From a virus, in the IMG/VR virus record IMGVR_UViG_3300032116_014300, positions 1 to 53,705 of that record: 53,705 nucleotides of DNA, one strand, 5' to 3'. How positions within the stretch are numbered: the first letter of the stretch is position 1; every line of letters starts with the position of its first letter. Of the stretch, positions 34,142-42,682 are shown one piece after another. The translations under genes and the position numbers were made by a program. Below the pieces are notes generated by a model. The model did no database searches, was not told the DNA's origin, and worked only from the letters and a program-made list of their open reading frames with translations.

Positions 34142-34889
34142 CCTAGAAATTCGTCGTGCCAAGCTGGGTAAGGTATATTTCACCCAAGATACGGAACGAG
34201 CAATTGTAGAATACAATAAATCTTCCGATCAAGAGGAAAGAGATCAAATATTTAGAGAACGAATACACGCACCAATTGATAAATTAGCAGAAAATATAAT
34301 TAATAGATTTAAATTTCCTTATATAGATGGAAATTTTGAAGATATTAAGAATCAGGTAGTATCATTTCTAGTACTTAATTTACACAAGTTTACGGAAGAT
34401 AAAGGTAAGGCATTTTCATATTTTTCTGTGGTAGCAAAAAACTATTTAGTATTACACAACAATAATTCGTATCGTGATGAATTGCGATCAACTTACATAG
34501 TAGATTCGTCAACCGACGAGTCGTATTTATTGGAGGAAGTACTAACAACAAAACCAGAAGTTGAATCTTCTCACAAAGATACTAGTGATTTTGTAGAATT
34601 GTTAATTCAATATTGGGATTTTAATTTAGATAGAATTTTTAGGAAAAAAAGAGACAAGGAAATAGCAAATGCTGTAATAGAATTAATGAAACGCGCAAAC
34701 ACAATAGAAAATTTCAATAAAAAAGCACTATACGTACTAATTCGTGAAATGACCAACAATAAAACGGTTCATATCACGAAAGTTATTAATAAGATGAAAG
34801 TACATGTTTTGGAACAAATGAAAGAATATCGCCGGTCAGGATATTTATCAGATCCATCCATGCTTTTTGTCTATAATCAAGAAAAATAA
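34125..34889 (+). CDS. gp55-like late sigma factor (254 aa)
   Basis: The main candidate for the phage late-gene sigma factor, of the T4 gp55 type. FTEDKGKAFSYFSVVAKNYL (about 89-108) is the sigma region 2-like core, with further blocks ERIHAPIDKL near the start and TVHITKVINKMK towards the end. The start at 34125 follows AAAGGAG by 5 bases; an ATG at 34110 is in frame. It is a paralog of the minus-strand gene at 1668-2345. It lies directly before the baseplate genes whose upstream regions carry TATTTAT motifs, its probable targets. Confidence 0.75.
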   Translation: MKKKTDLEIRRAKLGKVYFTQDTERAIVEYNKSSDQEERDQIFRERIHAPIDKLAENIINRFKFPYIDGNFEDIKNQVVSFLVLNLHKFTEDKGKAFSYFSVVAKNYLVLHNNNSYRDELRSTYIVDSSTDESYLLEEVLTTKPEVESSHKDTSDFVELLIQYWDFNLDRIFRKKRDKEIANAVIELMKRANTIENFNKKALYVLIREMTNNKTVHITKVINKMKVHVLEQMKEYRRSGYLSDPSMLFVYNQEK

Positions 34890-34897
34890 CTATTTAT
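34890..34897 (+). promoter_or_regulatory. Candidate late promoter motif CTATTTAT
   Basis: CTATTTAT directly follows the sigma factor stop and lies 31 bases before the ATG at 34929, the first gene of the tail module. Confidence 0.45.
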
Positions 34898-34928
34898 GAT
34901 ATAGACCTTCACTCTATAGAAATTGCTT

Positions 34929-35315
34929 ATGGCATTTGATACGGAAATTTTTGACGGAAAAACATTGGCTGATCTGTTCTCGGATATCTACAAAAATACA
35001 GATAAAAAACGAGAACAGATCAATCAATTTGTGGCAAGTTTTGTTAAACTAATCAAAACCCCAGAAGACGCAGCCGTCCTCGGACCAGTTATAAAAGATT
35101 TTTTGGATGTAAATGTTAAAAATGACGAACATTTGGTTAGACTTGCACAGATAGCACAACGATTGGTCATGGTATCCAGTAAAGGATCTTCGTCCGGCGA
35201 CATGTTGAGCGAGGAAGAAAAAATGCAACTGTTAAAAAATATAAAAAGTGATTTTGAAACGGTTATTGCAGAACAAGACGACTTAGAAAATACGATTCAT
35301 CGGATAAAACCGTAA
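34929..35315 (+). CDS. Hypothetical virion-region protein (128 aa)
   Basis: A soluble helical acidic protein starting MAFDTEIFDGKTLADLFSDI. It follows a candidate late promoter and lies 1 base before the gp5-like spike gene. It may be a virion assembly or chaperone protein by position. A TTG two codons upstream is less likely as start. Confidence 0.5.
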   Translation: MAFDTEIFDGKTLADLFSDIYKNTDKKREQINQFVASFVKLIKTPEDAAVLGPVIKDFLDVNVKNDEHLVRLAQIAQRLVMVSSKGSSSGDMLSEEEKMQLLKNIKSDFETVIAEQDDLENTIHRIKP

Positions 35316-35316
35316 T

Positions 35317-36867
35317 ATGGCATCTGGAGACAAGTGGGTTTATAGAGGAAGGCCTGGTGGAATGCTGGCTACGTCAGGAACAACTGATTCAGCCAGACCT
35401 ATAACAACACCCATACATGAAGCAATCGTTGAAGATGTAATATTAGATCATCTTCATCCAAAATATTCGTCGGACGGGTATAACGTAGGGATGATAAAAA
35501 TCAGAATATTTTCAGTAGATAATAGTAGAGATTCCGAGACACTGGATTGGGCTCAGCCGATTGATGCAACAATACAAGAACTTCCATTAATAGGTGAGTT
35601 GGTAATAGTACAACGAGTACTAGGAGACTATTTCTACAATAGAAAAGTTTATCTTGCACACAGAATACAAGAAAACGGTATGTTAAATCTATCAAAGCAA
35701 TTAGATAACAGACCGGCTAAACTTGGCAGAAAAATAACTGCTACACAAACTGAAATTCAAAAGGAAGACCACGAGTTTGGGCAGTATTTTAAGCCTGATA
35801 ATAGAGTACGACCACTCAAACATTTTGAGGGAGACGTTCTCATTCAAGGACGCATGGGACACTCAATCAGGTTTGGTTCAAGTCAGATGGATCCAAGTAG
35901 TAAAGGAATGGCACCCAACATAATATTACGGACTGGACAGGCAAAGGATGCAGAAACTAAAAATTGTACGACGGATAAAGTCTTTGGATTAACGTTAGAG
36001 GATATTAATAGAGATGCATCATCTTTGTGGATGACTTCGGATCAAACAGTTCCTTTTGAACCCATCACGTTGAATGCGGGATCATTTTACAGATCTATTT
36101 TAAATCCACCACAAAAGTTTGATAAAGCACAGATTATATTGAATTCTGATAGAATAATTTTGGATGCAAAGAAAACACATATCATGATGTTTTCAAATGA
36201 AGAAATATATTTGAATAGCTTTAAAAGAACGTCAATAGACGCGGATGAAAGCATCATATTAACAGCAAACTTAGACGTACAGATAAACACCAGTAGAAAT
36301 ATTGATAACGTTGCAGATGAAGATTTTACTGTAAAAGCCGGAAGTGATATATCTATGTTGGCTGGTGAAAAAATTTCTCTAGTGGGTAAAAAAATTCATT
36401 TGGGTGGAATACAAAATGATGCAGAACCCGTGGTTGGTGGAACAAGTTTATCTATATTTTTAGCCAGGTTAATACAAGCTATTATGGGACTAGGAATAAC
36501 ACCCCCGCAAATACCCACATACCAGTCGGCAGGATTATCTGGACCAACTATAAATATTCCGTCAGCAATAACTCCTGGCACTTCTGCATTTTTTCATGTA
36601 CAAACACCAACTGGACCAGGAGTATTGATGCCGCAGATAGTAACCGCGCTAACGGCACTACACACCGAGTTAGTGTCACCAAACCCAGGATCACAAAAAT
36701 CTTCACCGTTTTCTGGAGCACCATTTAATAGCAATGATGTGTTTATTGCAATGTCAAATCAAGACGTAACAACTGCAATTGTTAAAAATGAATTTGAAAA
36801 CGGAACACAAATTAAAACTGAAAACAATCAATGGCTGTTATCAGACAGCTACTATAAAGTAACCTAA
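35317..36867 (+). CDS. gp5-like baseplate hub spike protein without lysozyme domain (516 aa)
   Basis: Central tail spike at the baseplate hub. The N-terminal part includes an OB-fold-like region (about 60-160, with VGMIKIRIFSVDN and PLIGELVIVQ), and the C-terminal half is made of repeating short beta-strands (DRIILDAKKTH, EIYLNSFKRTS and so on) like the triple-stranded beta-helix of T4 gp5/VgrG. A Gly/Pro-rich end follows. T4 gp5 has a lysozyme domain between these parts, absent here; a separate lysozyme-like gene lies at 33345-33869. Confidence 0.75.
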   Translation: MASGDKWVYRGRPGGMLATSGTTDSARPITTPIHEAIVEDVILDHLHPKYSSDGYNVGMIKIRIFSVDNSRDSETLDWAQPIDATIQELPLIGELVIVQRVLGDYFYNRKVYLAHRIQENGMLNLSKQLDNRPAKLGRKITATQTEIQKEDHEFGQYFKPDNRVRPLKHFEGDVLIQGRMGHSIRFGSSQMDPSSKGMAPNIILRTGQAKDAETKNCTTDKVFGLTLEDINRDASSLWMTSDQTVPFEPITLNAGSFYRSILNPPQKFDKAQIILNSDRIILDAKKTHIMMFSNEEIYLNSFKRTSIDADESIILTANLDVQINTSRNIDNVADEDFTVKAGSDISMLAGEKISLVGKKIHLGGIQNDAEPVVGGTSLSIFLARLIQAIMGLGITPPQIPTYQSAGLSGPTINIPSAITPGTSAFFHVQTPTGPGVLMPQIVTALTALHTELVSPNPGSQKSSPFSGAPFNSNDVFIAMSNQDVTTAIVKNEFENGTQIKTENNQWLLSDSYYKVT

Positions 36868-36868
36868 T

Positions 36869-37591
36869 ATGTCAGATCCAATAAAAGACGCAATTAATAC
36901 CGTACAAGCAAAGAATTCTGATGGTAGAAAACTATTTGATTTGGCAACCAATAAAATTTCCAATAATAATGTGGAAAAATTAAAAAAATTACCGATTACT
37001 AAAGATCCCGTATTAATAAAAAAAGAAAAAGAGGCGGAAGTTTTAAAAAAGAAAACGGAGGCAGAAGAACTTAAACTAAATGCCAAACAAATTTTAATTA
37101 ATGAAGGAAAAACAAAGTTAAAAGACTTCATAGTGGCATCTATTCCATTTCCGCCAAAATTACCATTTATTGATCCAAAAATAATTCAAGCGGTTGATAT
37201 AGCCAAGCAATTAAAAAAATTGGCAGGTGAAAAAAAAGAAACAAGTAAAAATAATCTGGAAAAGGGGAAAGAGACATATACATACCCACTAACTCCAGTA
37301 AAAAAAACAGAACCCACACCAGAACCGCCAAAAATTCCAGAAGCATCTCCCCCACCCCCGACAATTTCTACTAAAATGAAATATTTTATAGAAATAAATT
37401 CTAAATCAAACAAAGGTTTGTGGGCAGTGCTGATATATGATAATACTGATGGCAACCGAGATTTTCTGGATAGTAAATATTATTCAAAATCAAAATATTC
37501 AACGGAAAACGAAGTAAAAACAGAGGTAACTAACCTAATTAAATCTAACGGCCTAATAGGATTCCCACCCCAGCCGGATTTCACTTTTTGA
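36869..37591 (+). CDS. Coiled-coil, Pro-rich tail protein (240 aa)
   Basis: A Lys/Glu-rich helical region (about 40-80), a Pro-rich stretch (about 148-170, containing EPPKIPEASPPPPTIS), and a small beta-rich C-terminal domain. It starts 1 base after the spike gene. The layout fits a tail or baseplate accessory protein; no family is recognised. Confidence 0.5.
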   Translation: MSDPIKDAINTVQAKNSDGRKLFDLATNKISNNNVEKLKKLPITKDPVLIKKEKEAEVLKKKTEAEELKLNAKQILINEGKTKLKDFIVASIPFPPKLPFIDPKIIQAVDIAKQLKKLAGEKKETSKNNLEKGKETYTYPLTPVKKTEPTPEPPKIPEASPPPPTISTKMKYFIEINSKSNKGLWAVLIYDNTDGNRDFLDSKYYSKSKYSTENEVKTEVTNLIKSNGLIGFPPQPDFTF

Positions 37592-37621
37592 TAATAATAC
37601 TCATGGTTAAGGAGATTATAA

Positions 37622-37957
37622 ATGGATAAGCAATTATTAAAAGCATATATTCGTACAATTGTTGAAGAAGAAGTTGAACGAATTTTACCGAAAATGTTAG
37701 CAGAAGCAGTTAACGAAGTAAAACAATTGACAGAAATAAAAACGTCCGTAGCAGCTCCGATAAAAAAACCTTCGCTTGATAGAAAACGGTTTGCAGAGCT
37801 CATGGATATATCTTATGACGGCAACACGTTACGTGCGGCCACCAATAATATGACAGTACCGCTCCCAGAAAATACTCCTCATGATGCTGACCCAGAAGTA
37901 ATAAAAGCAGTTACAAAAGATTATTCTGCCATTATGAAAAAATTAGGGTTAAGTTGA
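37622..37957 (+). CDS. Hypothetical baseplate-region protein (111 aa)
   Basis: An N-terminal helix IVEEEVERILPKMLAEAVNE, a short linker, and the end VIKAVTKDYSAIMKKLG. The helix-linker-helix layout resembles small core or assembly proteins of T4-like phages. AAGGAG lies before the ATG. Function unknown. Confidence 0.5.
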   Translation: MDKQLLKAYIRTIVEEEVERILPKMLAEAVNEVKQLTEIKTSVAAPIKKPSLDRKRFAELMDISYDGNTLRAATNNMTVPLPENTPHDADPEVIKAVTKDYSAIMKKLGLS

Positions 37958-37965
37958 GATAATAC

Positions 37966-38346
37966 ATGACTCAAGCGCTTGGAATAACCCTACCCATCAG
38001 AATAGGAAATACTGGCTATTTTGAGCAAGGATTTGATACTTTAACACAAGTTAAATCAAACTTTATAAATTTGATACTTACTAGAAAGGGGGAACGTGTA
38101 CATCAACCCGAATTTGGGTGTGGTATACACGATTATCTCTTTGAGCAATTGACGCCAGAAAATATTGAAGGTGCTCGGTTATCGGTTATAGATGCAGTAG
38201 AACGTTGGATGCCTTTCTTAGAATTGGTACAATTTGAGTTAGGTGCGGGACCAACTGAAATAGACAATAACACACTTCGTTTATATGTCGGGTACAGACT
38301 TAAAAAAAACCCAAACATCAGAGATACCATCATTCTGACGTTTTAG
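37966..38346 (+). CDS. gp25-like baseplate wedge protein (126 aa)
   Basis: A gp25/W-type wedge protein of contractile tails. KSNFINLILTRKGERVHQPEFGCGIHDYLFEQ (read in parts at about 25-57) is the family signature, with the lysozyme-like fold that in T4 gp25 is structural rather than enzymatic. Its length matches T4 gp25 (132). It lies 10 bases before the gp6-like gene, as in T4-like and P2-like phages. Confidence 0.92.
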   Translation: MTQALGITLPIRIGNTGYFEQGFDTLTQVKSNFINLILTRKGERVHQPEFGCGIHDYLFEQLTPENIEGARLSVIDAVERWMPFLELVQFELGAGPTEIDNNTLRLYVGYRLKKNPNIRDTIILTF

Positions 38347-38356
38347 GAGATAATCA

Positions 38357-40342
38357 ATGGCGGTAAACCAATCAATTACACGAAAATTTACACCAAATTT
38401 TAAAGAAGTTAATTACTTAGCAAAAAATTTTTCTGAATTCCGTCAAAATTTGATTGAGTTTGCTAAATCATACTACCCTAATACTTATACGGATTTTAAT
38501 GAAGCATCTCCCGGCATGATGTTTATGGAAATGGCCGCATATGTAGGGGATGTACTATCATTTTATATTGATAATCAATTTAAAGAAAACTTATTATTGG
38601 TGGCGACGGAAAAACAAAACGTAATTCAGATTGCTCAAGCATTAGGTTATAAACCAAAATTAACTGCAGCTGCAACGGTTGAGGCGACTATTTTTCAAAT
38701 GGTACCTGCATTAGGATCTTTACGGCAATATGAACCCGATAAGCGATTTTTCTTAAAAGTACTGACTAATTCAAAATTTTCTACAGATACACCGCCTATA
38801 CAAAGTTTCCGATCCGTGGAAGATGTGGATTTTGCTGACCCAACGAATAGATCTATACGAATACTTTCTCGGGACATAAACAATGCACCCACCATGTATG
38901 TGGTTTCAAAAAAGATAAAATTGGTATCCGCTGATACAAAAGTTGCAACGTTTTCTTTTGGTTCTGCACAAAAATTTTCAAAAATAGAATTGAATGAACC
39001 AAATATCATAGGAATACAATCGGTGGTTGATTCGGATGGGTATACTTGGCATGAAGTAGACTATTTGGGGCAAGATTTATTATTAGAAGAACGTACAATA
39101 CAAGTTAGAGACGATGCGGGATATTTGTCTGAATCTACGTTAGAAACAGGCTCATTACCACCTGCTAAATTGGCAATTTTAAGAAGAAGACCACGTAGAT
39201 TTGCAACAAGAATCAATTCTTCCATGAAAATGGAACTTTGGTTTGGTTCCGGAACAGGAGAAATGGATAGTGATCTTGTTACACTAAACTCTACACAAAT
39301 TGCAAATTCAAAGTACAATCAAGTAATTGCAAATACTTCGTTGGATCCATCTGACTTTATATCAAGTGATACATTTGGAATGGCTCCTGCAAATACTACG
39401 TTAACTGTCACGTATCTTATTGGCGGCGGCGTTCAATCAAACGTTTCATCAAATACAATAAATAAAGTAGATTTACCGTTGGTGGCCAATACGATAACTG
39501 ACTACCAACCTGCGGAGAGAAATTTATTTTCTCAAATAGTTGCAAGTCTAGCAATTTTAAATGACGAACCTGCACGTGGTGGTGGAAACGCAGAAGATGT
39601 TGAAGAAATTCGTCAAAACGCTCTAGCATTTTTCAATGCACAAAATCGTGTAGTCACTGATAAAGATTACATGGTTAGATCCCTTGCAATGCCATCTAAA
39701 TTTGGACAAATCTCAAAAGTATTTGTTGTTCGTGACGAACAAATTAACGCAATCGGCGAACAAGACCCGTCCAATTTAGTAGTAAATAACGACCAAGACC
39801 CATACAATAATAGAATATATGTAAAAGATCCAGTGGCGCCAAATTCTATAAACTTATATGTTCTTGGTTATGATTCAACCGGTAAGTTGGCAACATTAAA
39901 TACACTGGTTAAGAAAAATCTTGTTAAGTATTTAGAACAATATAGAATATTGACGGATGACGTGAACATTCTCGATGCGTTTGTTGTTAATATAGGAGTA
40001 GAGTTTAATATAGTAGTATATAGAACCTATAATATGAACGATGTTGTTGCACGTTGTATAGATGCAATAAAAGAATTTTTTGATATTAAAAAGTGGCAAA
40101 TAAATCAACCCATAATAATGAATGATTTGCGATTGGTAATAGGTTCGGTGGACGGAGTACAAACAGTAGTTGATGTATTAATTACTAACAAGTATAAATT
40201 TAAAGACGGTCGTGATTATTTTGAATATAGGTATCCAATTGAAGAGGCAGTGGTCGATGATATTGTATACCCGTCATTAGACCCATGTATTTTTGAAGTC
40301 AGATACCCAGAAACAGATATTGTGGGTCACGCTCGTCAATAA
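38357..40342 (+). CDS. gp6-like baseplate wedge protein (661 aa)
   Basis: The main wedge protein that joins baseplate arms. DFNEASPGMMFMEMAAYVGD and SFYIDNQFKENLLLVATEKQ (about 50-90) are typical of T4 gp6/baseplate J-like proteins, and later RVVTDKDYMVRSLAMPSKFG (about 433-452) matches the J-like core. Its length matches T4 gp6 (660). It follows the gp25-like gene directly. Confidence 0.92.
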   Translation: MAVNQSITRKFTPNFKEVNYLAKNFSEFRQNLIEFAKSYYPNTYTDFNEASPGMMFMEMAAYVGDVLSFYIDNQFKENLLLVATEKQNVIQIAQALGYKPKLTAAATVEATIFQMVPALGSLRQYEPDKRFFLKVLTNSKFSTDTPPIQSFRSVEDVDFADPTNRSIRILSRDINNAPTMYVVSKKIKLVSADTKVATFSFGSAQKFSKIELNEPNIIGIQSVVDSDGYTWHEVDYLGQDLLLEERTIQVRDDAGYLSESTLETGSLPPAKLAILRRRPRRFATRINSSMKMELWFGSGTGEMDSDLVTLNSTQIANSKYNQVIANTSLDPSDFISSDTFGMAPANTTLTVTYLIGGGVQSNVSSNTINKVDLPLVANTITDYQPAERNLFSQIVASLAILNDEPARGGGNAEDVEEIRQNALAFFNAQNRVVTDKDYMVRSLAMPSKFGQISKVFVVRDEQINAIGEQDPSNLVVNNDQDPYNNRIYVKDPVAPNSINLYVLGYDSTGKLATLNTLVKKNLVKYLEQYRILTDDVNILDAFVVNIGVEFNIVVYRTYNMNDVVARCIDAIKEFFDIKKWQINQPIIMNDLRLVIGSVDGVQTVVDVLITNKYKFKDGRDYFEYRYPIEEAVVDDIVYPSLDPCIFEVRYPETDIVGHARQ

Positions 40343-40354
40343 ATGAGATAAATT

Positions 40355-41395
40355 ATGAGAACTTTTTTACCTATATCTCAAGATGCAACAATATACCAGA
40401 GATATCCTGATAATAACACGGGTCTAGATGAAATTATAGAAGTCGGCAAAGTTATTAAACCATTGGACGGAGTGGGTAAGTATGCATCTGGCTCTGCACG
40501 GATAGTATTGAATATTGATATCCCCTCAGAAAACCAATATCCAACGAATTCCGTATATTATTTGAATCTTAGAATAGCAAATGCCAAAAACGTAACACGG
40601 TATCAACAACTTAACGTCTACCCAGTATCGCGTAGTTGGACGGAAGGAAGTGGATATTTTTATCAAGATGTAAAAAATATGCAAGACGGTGTTACTTGGA
40701 ACGTTGCATCTCCGATTGTTAGTTGGTCATTGTCTGGGAGTGATTATGTTACAACTCCATCTGCTTCATATACTTTTTCAAGGGTACCAATTGAAGATAT
40801 AAAAATTGATGTTACACAAATAATACGTCCCGTTGTATCGGGATCAAATGAATTTGCGTGGAACGGATTGATAGTAAAGTTCCCAGACACGGACGAACAA
40901 CTTACTACAAATACAGGAAACATTAAATTTTTTTCCTCAAATACCCACACGATATTTGCTCCCAAACTAGAAGTGTTATATAATAATCAAACATTTATTA
41001 CAGGTAGTTTAAAACCGATCTCAACGGGAAATATTTCTATCATACCAAAAAATTTGAAAACTGCATACACGGTAGGTGAAATAGATAAAGTGTATCTTGT
41101 CGTTAGAGATAAATTTCCTGATAAACGGTTTGATGAAGCGCAACGATACAAGACAAAATATTATTTACCATCATCATCACTTTACAGAATAAAAGATCAA
41201 GTATCTGGTATGACAATTCATGATTTTGATCAATATTCTACAATTAATTGTGATACGTCTGGATCGTACATACTATTGGATACTACGGGGTTTGACGTTG
41301 ATAGATACTATACAATAGACTTAAAAATTTCTTCGGGACAACAAGTGTGGTTTCCAGAATTTGATTACTCATTTAAAGTAGATAGAAATGGCTAA
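40355..41395 (+). CDS. Tail/baseplate structural protein, DNRLRE-like (346 aa)
   Basis: The first 60 residues read DATIYQRYPDNNTGLDEIIE and later ARIVLNIDIP, like the DNRLRE beta-sandwich repeat (D-A-x-I-x-x, N-x-G). The rest is beta-strand-rich and ends VWFPEFDYSFKVDRNG. Position after gp6 suggests a baseplate wedge or peripheral fibre-attachment protein. The exact T4 equivalent cannot be named. Confidence 0.55.
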   Translation: MRTFLPISQDATIYQRYPDNNTGLDEIIEVGKVIKPLDGVGKYASGSARIVLNIDIPSENQYPTNSVYYLNLRIANAKNVTRYQQLNVYPVSRSWTEGSGYFYQDVKNMQDGVTWNVASPIVSWSLSGSDYVTTPSASYTFSRVPIEDIKIDVTQIIRPVVSGSNEFAWNGLIVKFPDTDEQLTTNTGNIKFFSSNTHTIFAPKLEVLYNNQTFITGSLKPISTGNISIIPKNLKTAYTVGEIDKVYLVVRDKFPDKRFDEAQRYKTKYYLPSSSLYRIKDQVSGMTIHDFDQYSTINCDTSGSYILLDTTGFDVDRYYTIDLKISSGQQVWFPEFDYSFKVDRNG

Positions 41396-41798
41396 TAATA
41401 TTTTAAATTCGTATATATCAAAAGTTTTAGTAGAACTAAATCGTAACAATGATGATGTTATTAAAGTATCAACTAACTATCTGTCACCGGAAGGCGACGA
41501 ATATGTGTTGGATAGACAAACTGTATCACCTATATTAATACAAACCACACAATCGTTACAAGAACTGCAACCTGAAGTATCTAATGTATATCCATTTAAA
41601 ATCGTCACTCCATTAGACTTTGATGGAAGTACTATAATTTTAAGTCCAAGCGTTGACACACAACCAACTGCATCACAAGGATATTACGTACCAATTTATT
41701 TTGAAAGGTACAATACAGAAGTAGTTCAGGCAATAAATACAGAATTCACAGAACTAATCTTGGTAGAGGAAACTGGATTAGAAGTGTTGGGTGAATAA
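41388..41798 (+). CDS. Baseplate-region protein (136 aa)
   Basis: Overlaps the preceding gene by 8 bases. It has a helical start and a beta-rich remainder (PFKIVTPLDFDGSTIILSPS). It is likely a small structural protein of the baseplate; no family is recognised. Confidence 0.5.
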   Translation: MANNILNSYISKVLVELNRNNDDVIKVSTNYLSPEGDEYVLDRQTVSPILIQTTQSLQELQPEVSNVYPFKIVTPLDFDGSTIILSPSVDTQPTASQGYYVPIYFERYNTEVVQAINTEFTELILVEETGLEVLGE

Positions 41799-41800
41799 TT

Positions 41801-42661
41801 ATGCCAAATCAAAATAATTTTAGAAGTGACGTAACAAATATACAGGATGTAAGATTTTCTGCTTCAAGAATTGTTAGAATTCCTGAAGAACTGATTTTAT
41901 TTGAAGAAGTTCCTGCCAGCTTTGCATTTGACGCGGACGATAATATAGAAATTCATTTTTATACAATTCCCGAAAATCAGTTACTACTGAGCACTGTTAT
42001 TAAAACGGCAGAAAATATAATAAAATCACACATTATATCGTATGCAGATGGTACTTATAAAAATTATATAAGAATAGATTTCACAAAACTATTTATTGAT
42101 AAAGAGTTAGTATTAATACCTGGTGATTATAAAATGACGTTGAACCTATTTTCCGATGAAATAGGTAGTTATGACACCAAAAAGTTAAATATTGATATAA
42201 TATCAGACTCACGTACAGAAGTACAGTTATCCTTTAATGACACTATAGATGATGTATATTTTAAACAAAATTCTTACTTATTAAAAGAATTTTTAGAAAA
42301 AGCATTTAATAAAACCGATGCAGTGGGGTTTGCACAAAAAGTATTTATTTCGGGAGTTGAATTGAATGATCCAACCGAAGGGATAAATGCAACCAACATA
42401 TTACAAAATCTTGAAGTGGGTGGGATACAAACTACGGAAGACACTGTAGATAGAATTGAACGTATTAATTTACGAGAAATTTTTGAGACGCAATTGAACG
42501 ATTTTGTACAAGATTTGTTTAAATATATTAGAGAAGAAATAGTTATTAAAGGAGATGATAGAATCCAGCAATATGAGTACCAAAAAGTTATAACTGATAT
42601 AGTTGAACAAAAAATAAAAAATTTACGACAAACCGTAGATTCTAGAATCGTGGTTAGTTAA
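41801..42661 (+). CDS. Tail structural protein (286 aa)
   Basis: The N-terminal half is beta-rich (AFDADDNIEIHFYTIPENQL) and the C-terminal half helical and charged (LNDFVQDLFKYIREEIVIKG), a layout fitting a baseplate arm or fibre-base protein. It starts 2 bases after the previous stop. No family is recognised. Confidence 0.5.
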   Translation: MPNQNNFRSDVTNIQDVRFSASRIVRIPEELILFEEVPASFAFDADDNIEIHFYTIPENQLLLSTVIKTAENIIKSHIISYADGTYKNYIRIDFTKLFIDKELVLIPGDYKMTLNLFSDEIGSYDTKKLNIDIISDSRTEVQLSFNDTIDDVYFKQNSYLLKEFLEKAFNKTDAVGFAQKVFISGVELNDPTEGINATNILQNLEVGGIQTTEDTVDRIERINLREIFETQLNDFVQDLFKYIREEIVIKGDDRIQQYEYQKVITDIVEQKIKNLRQTVDSRIVVS

Positions 42662-42682
42662 TTAACTGGACGGATATATAAC

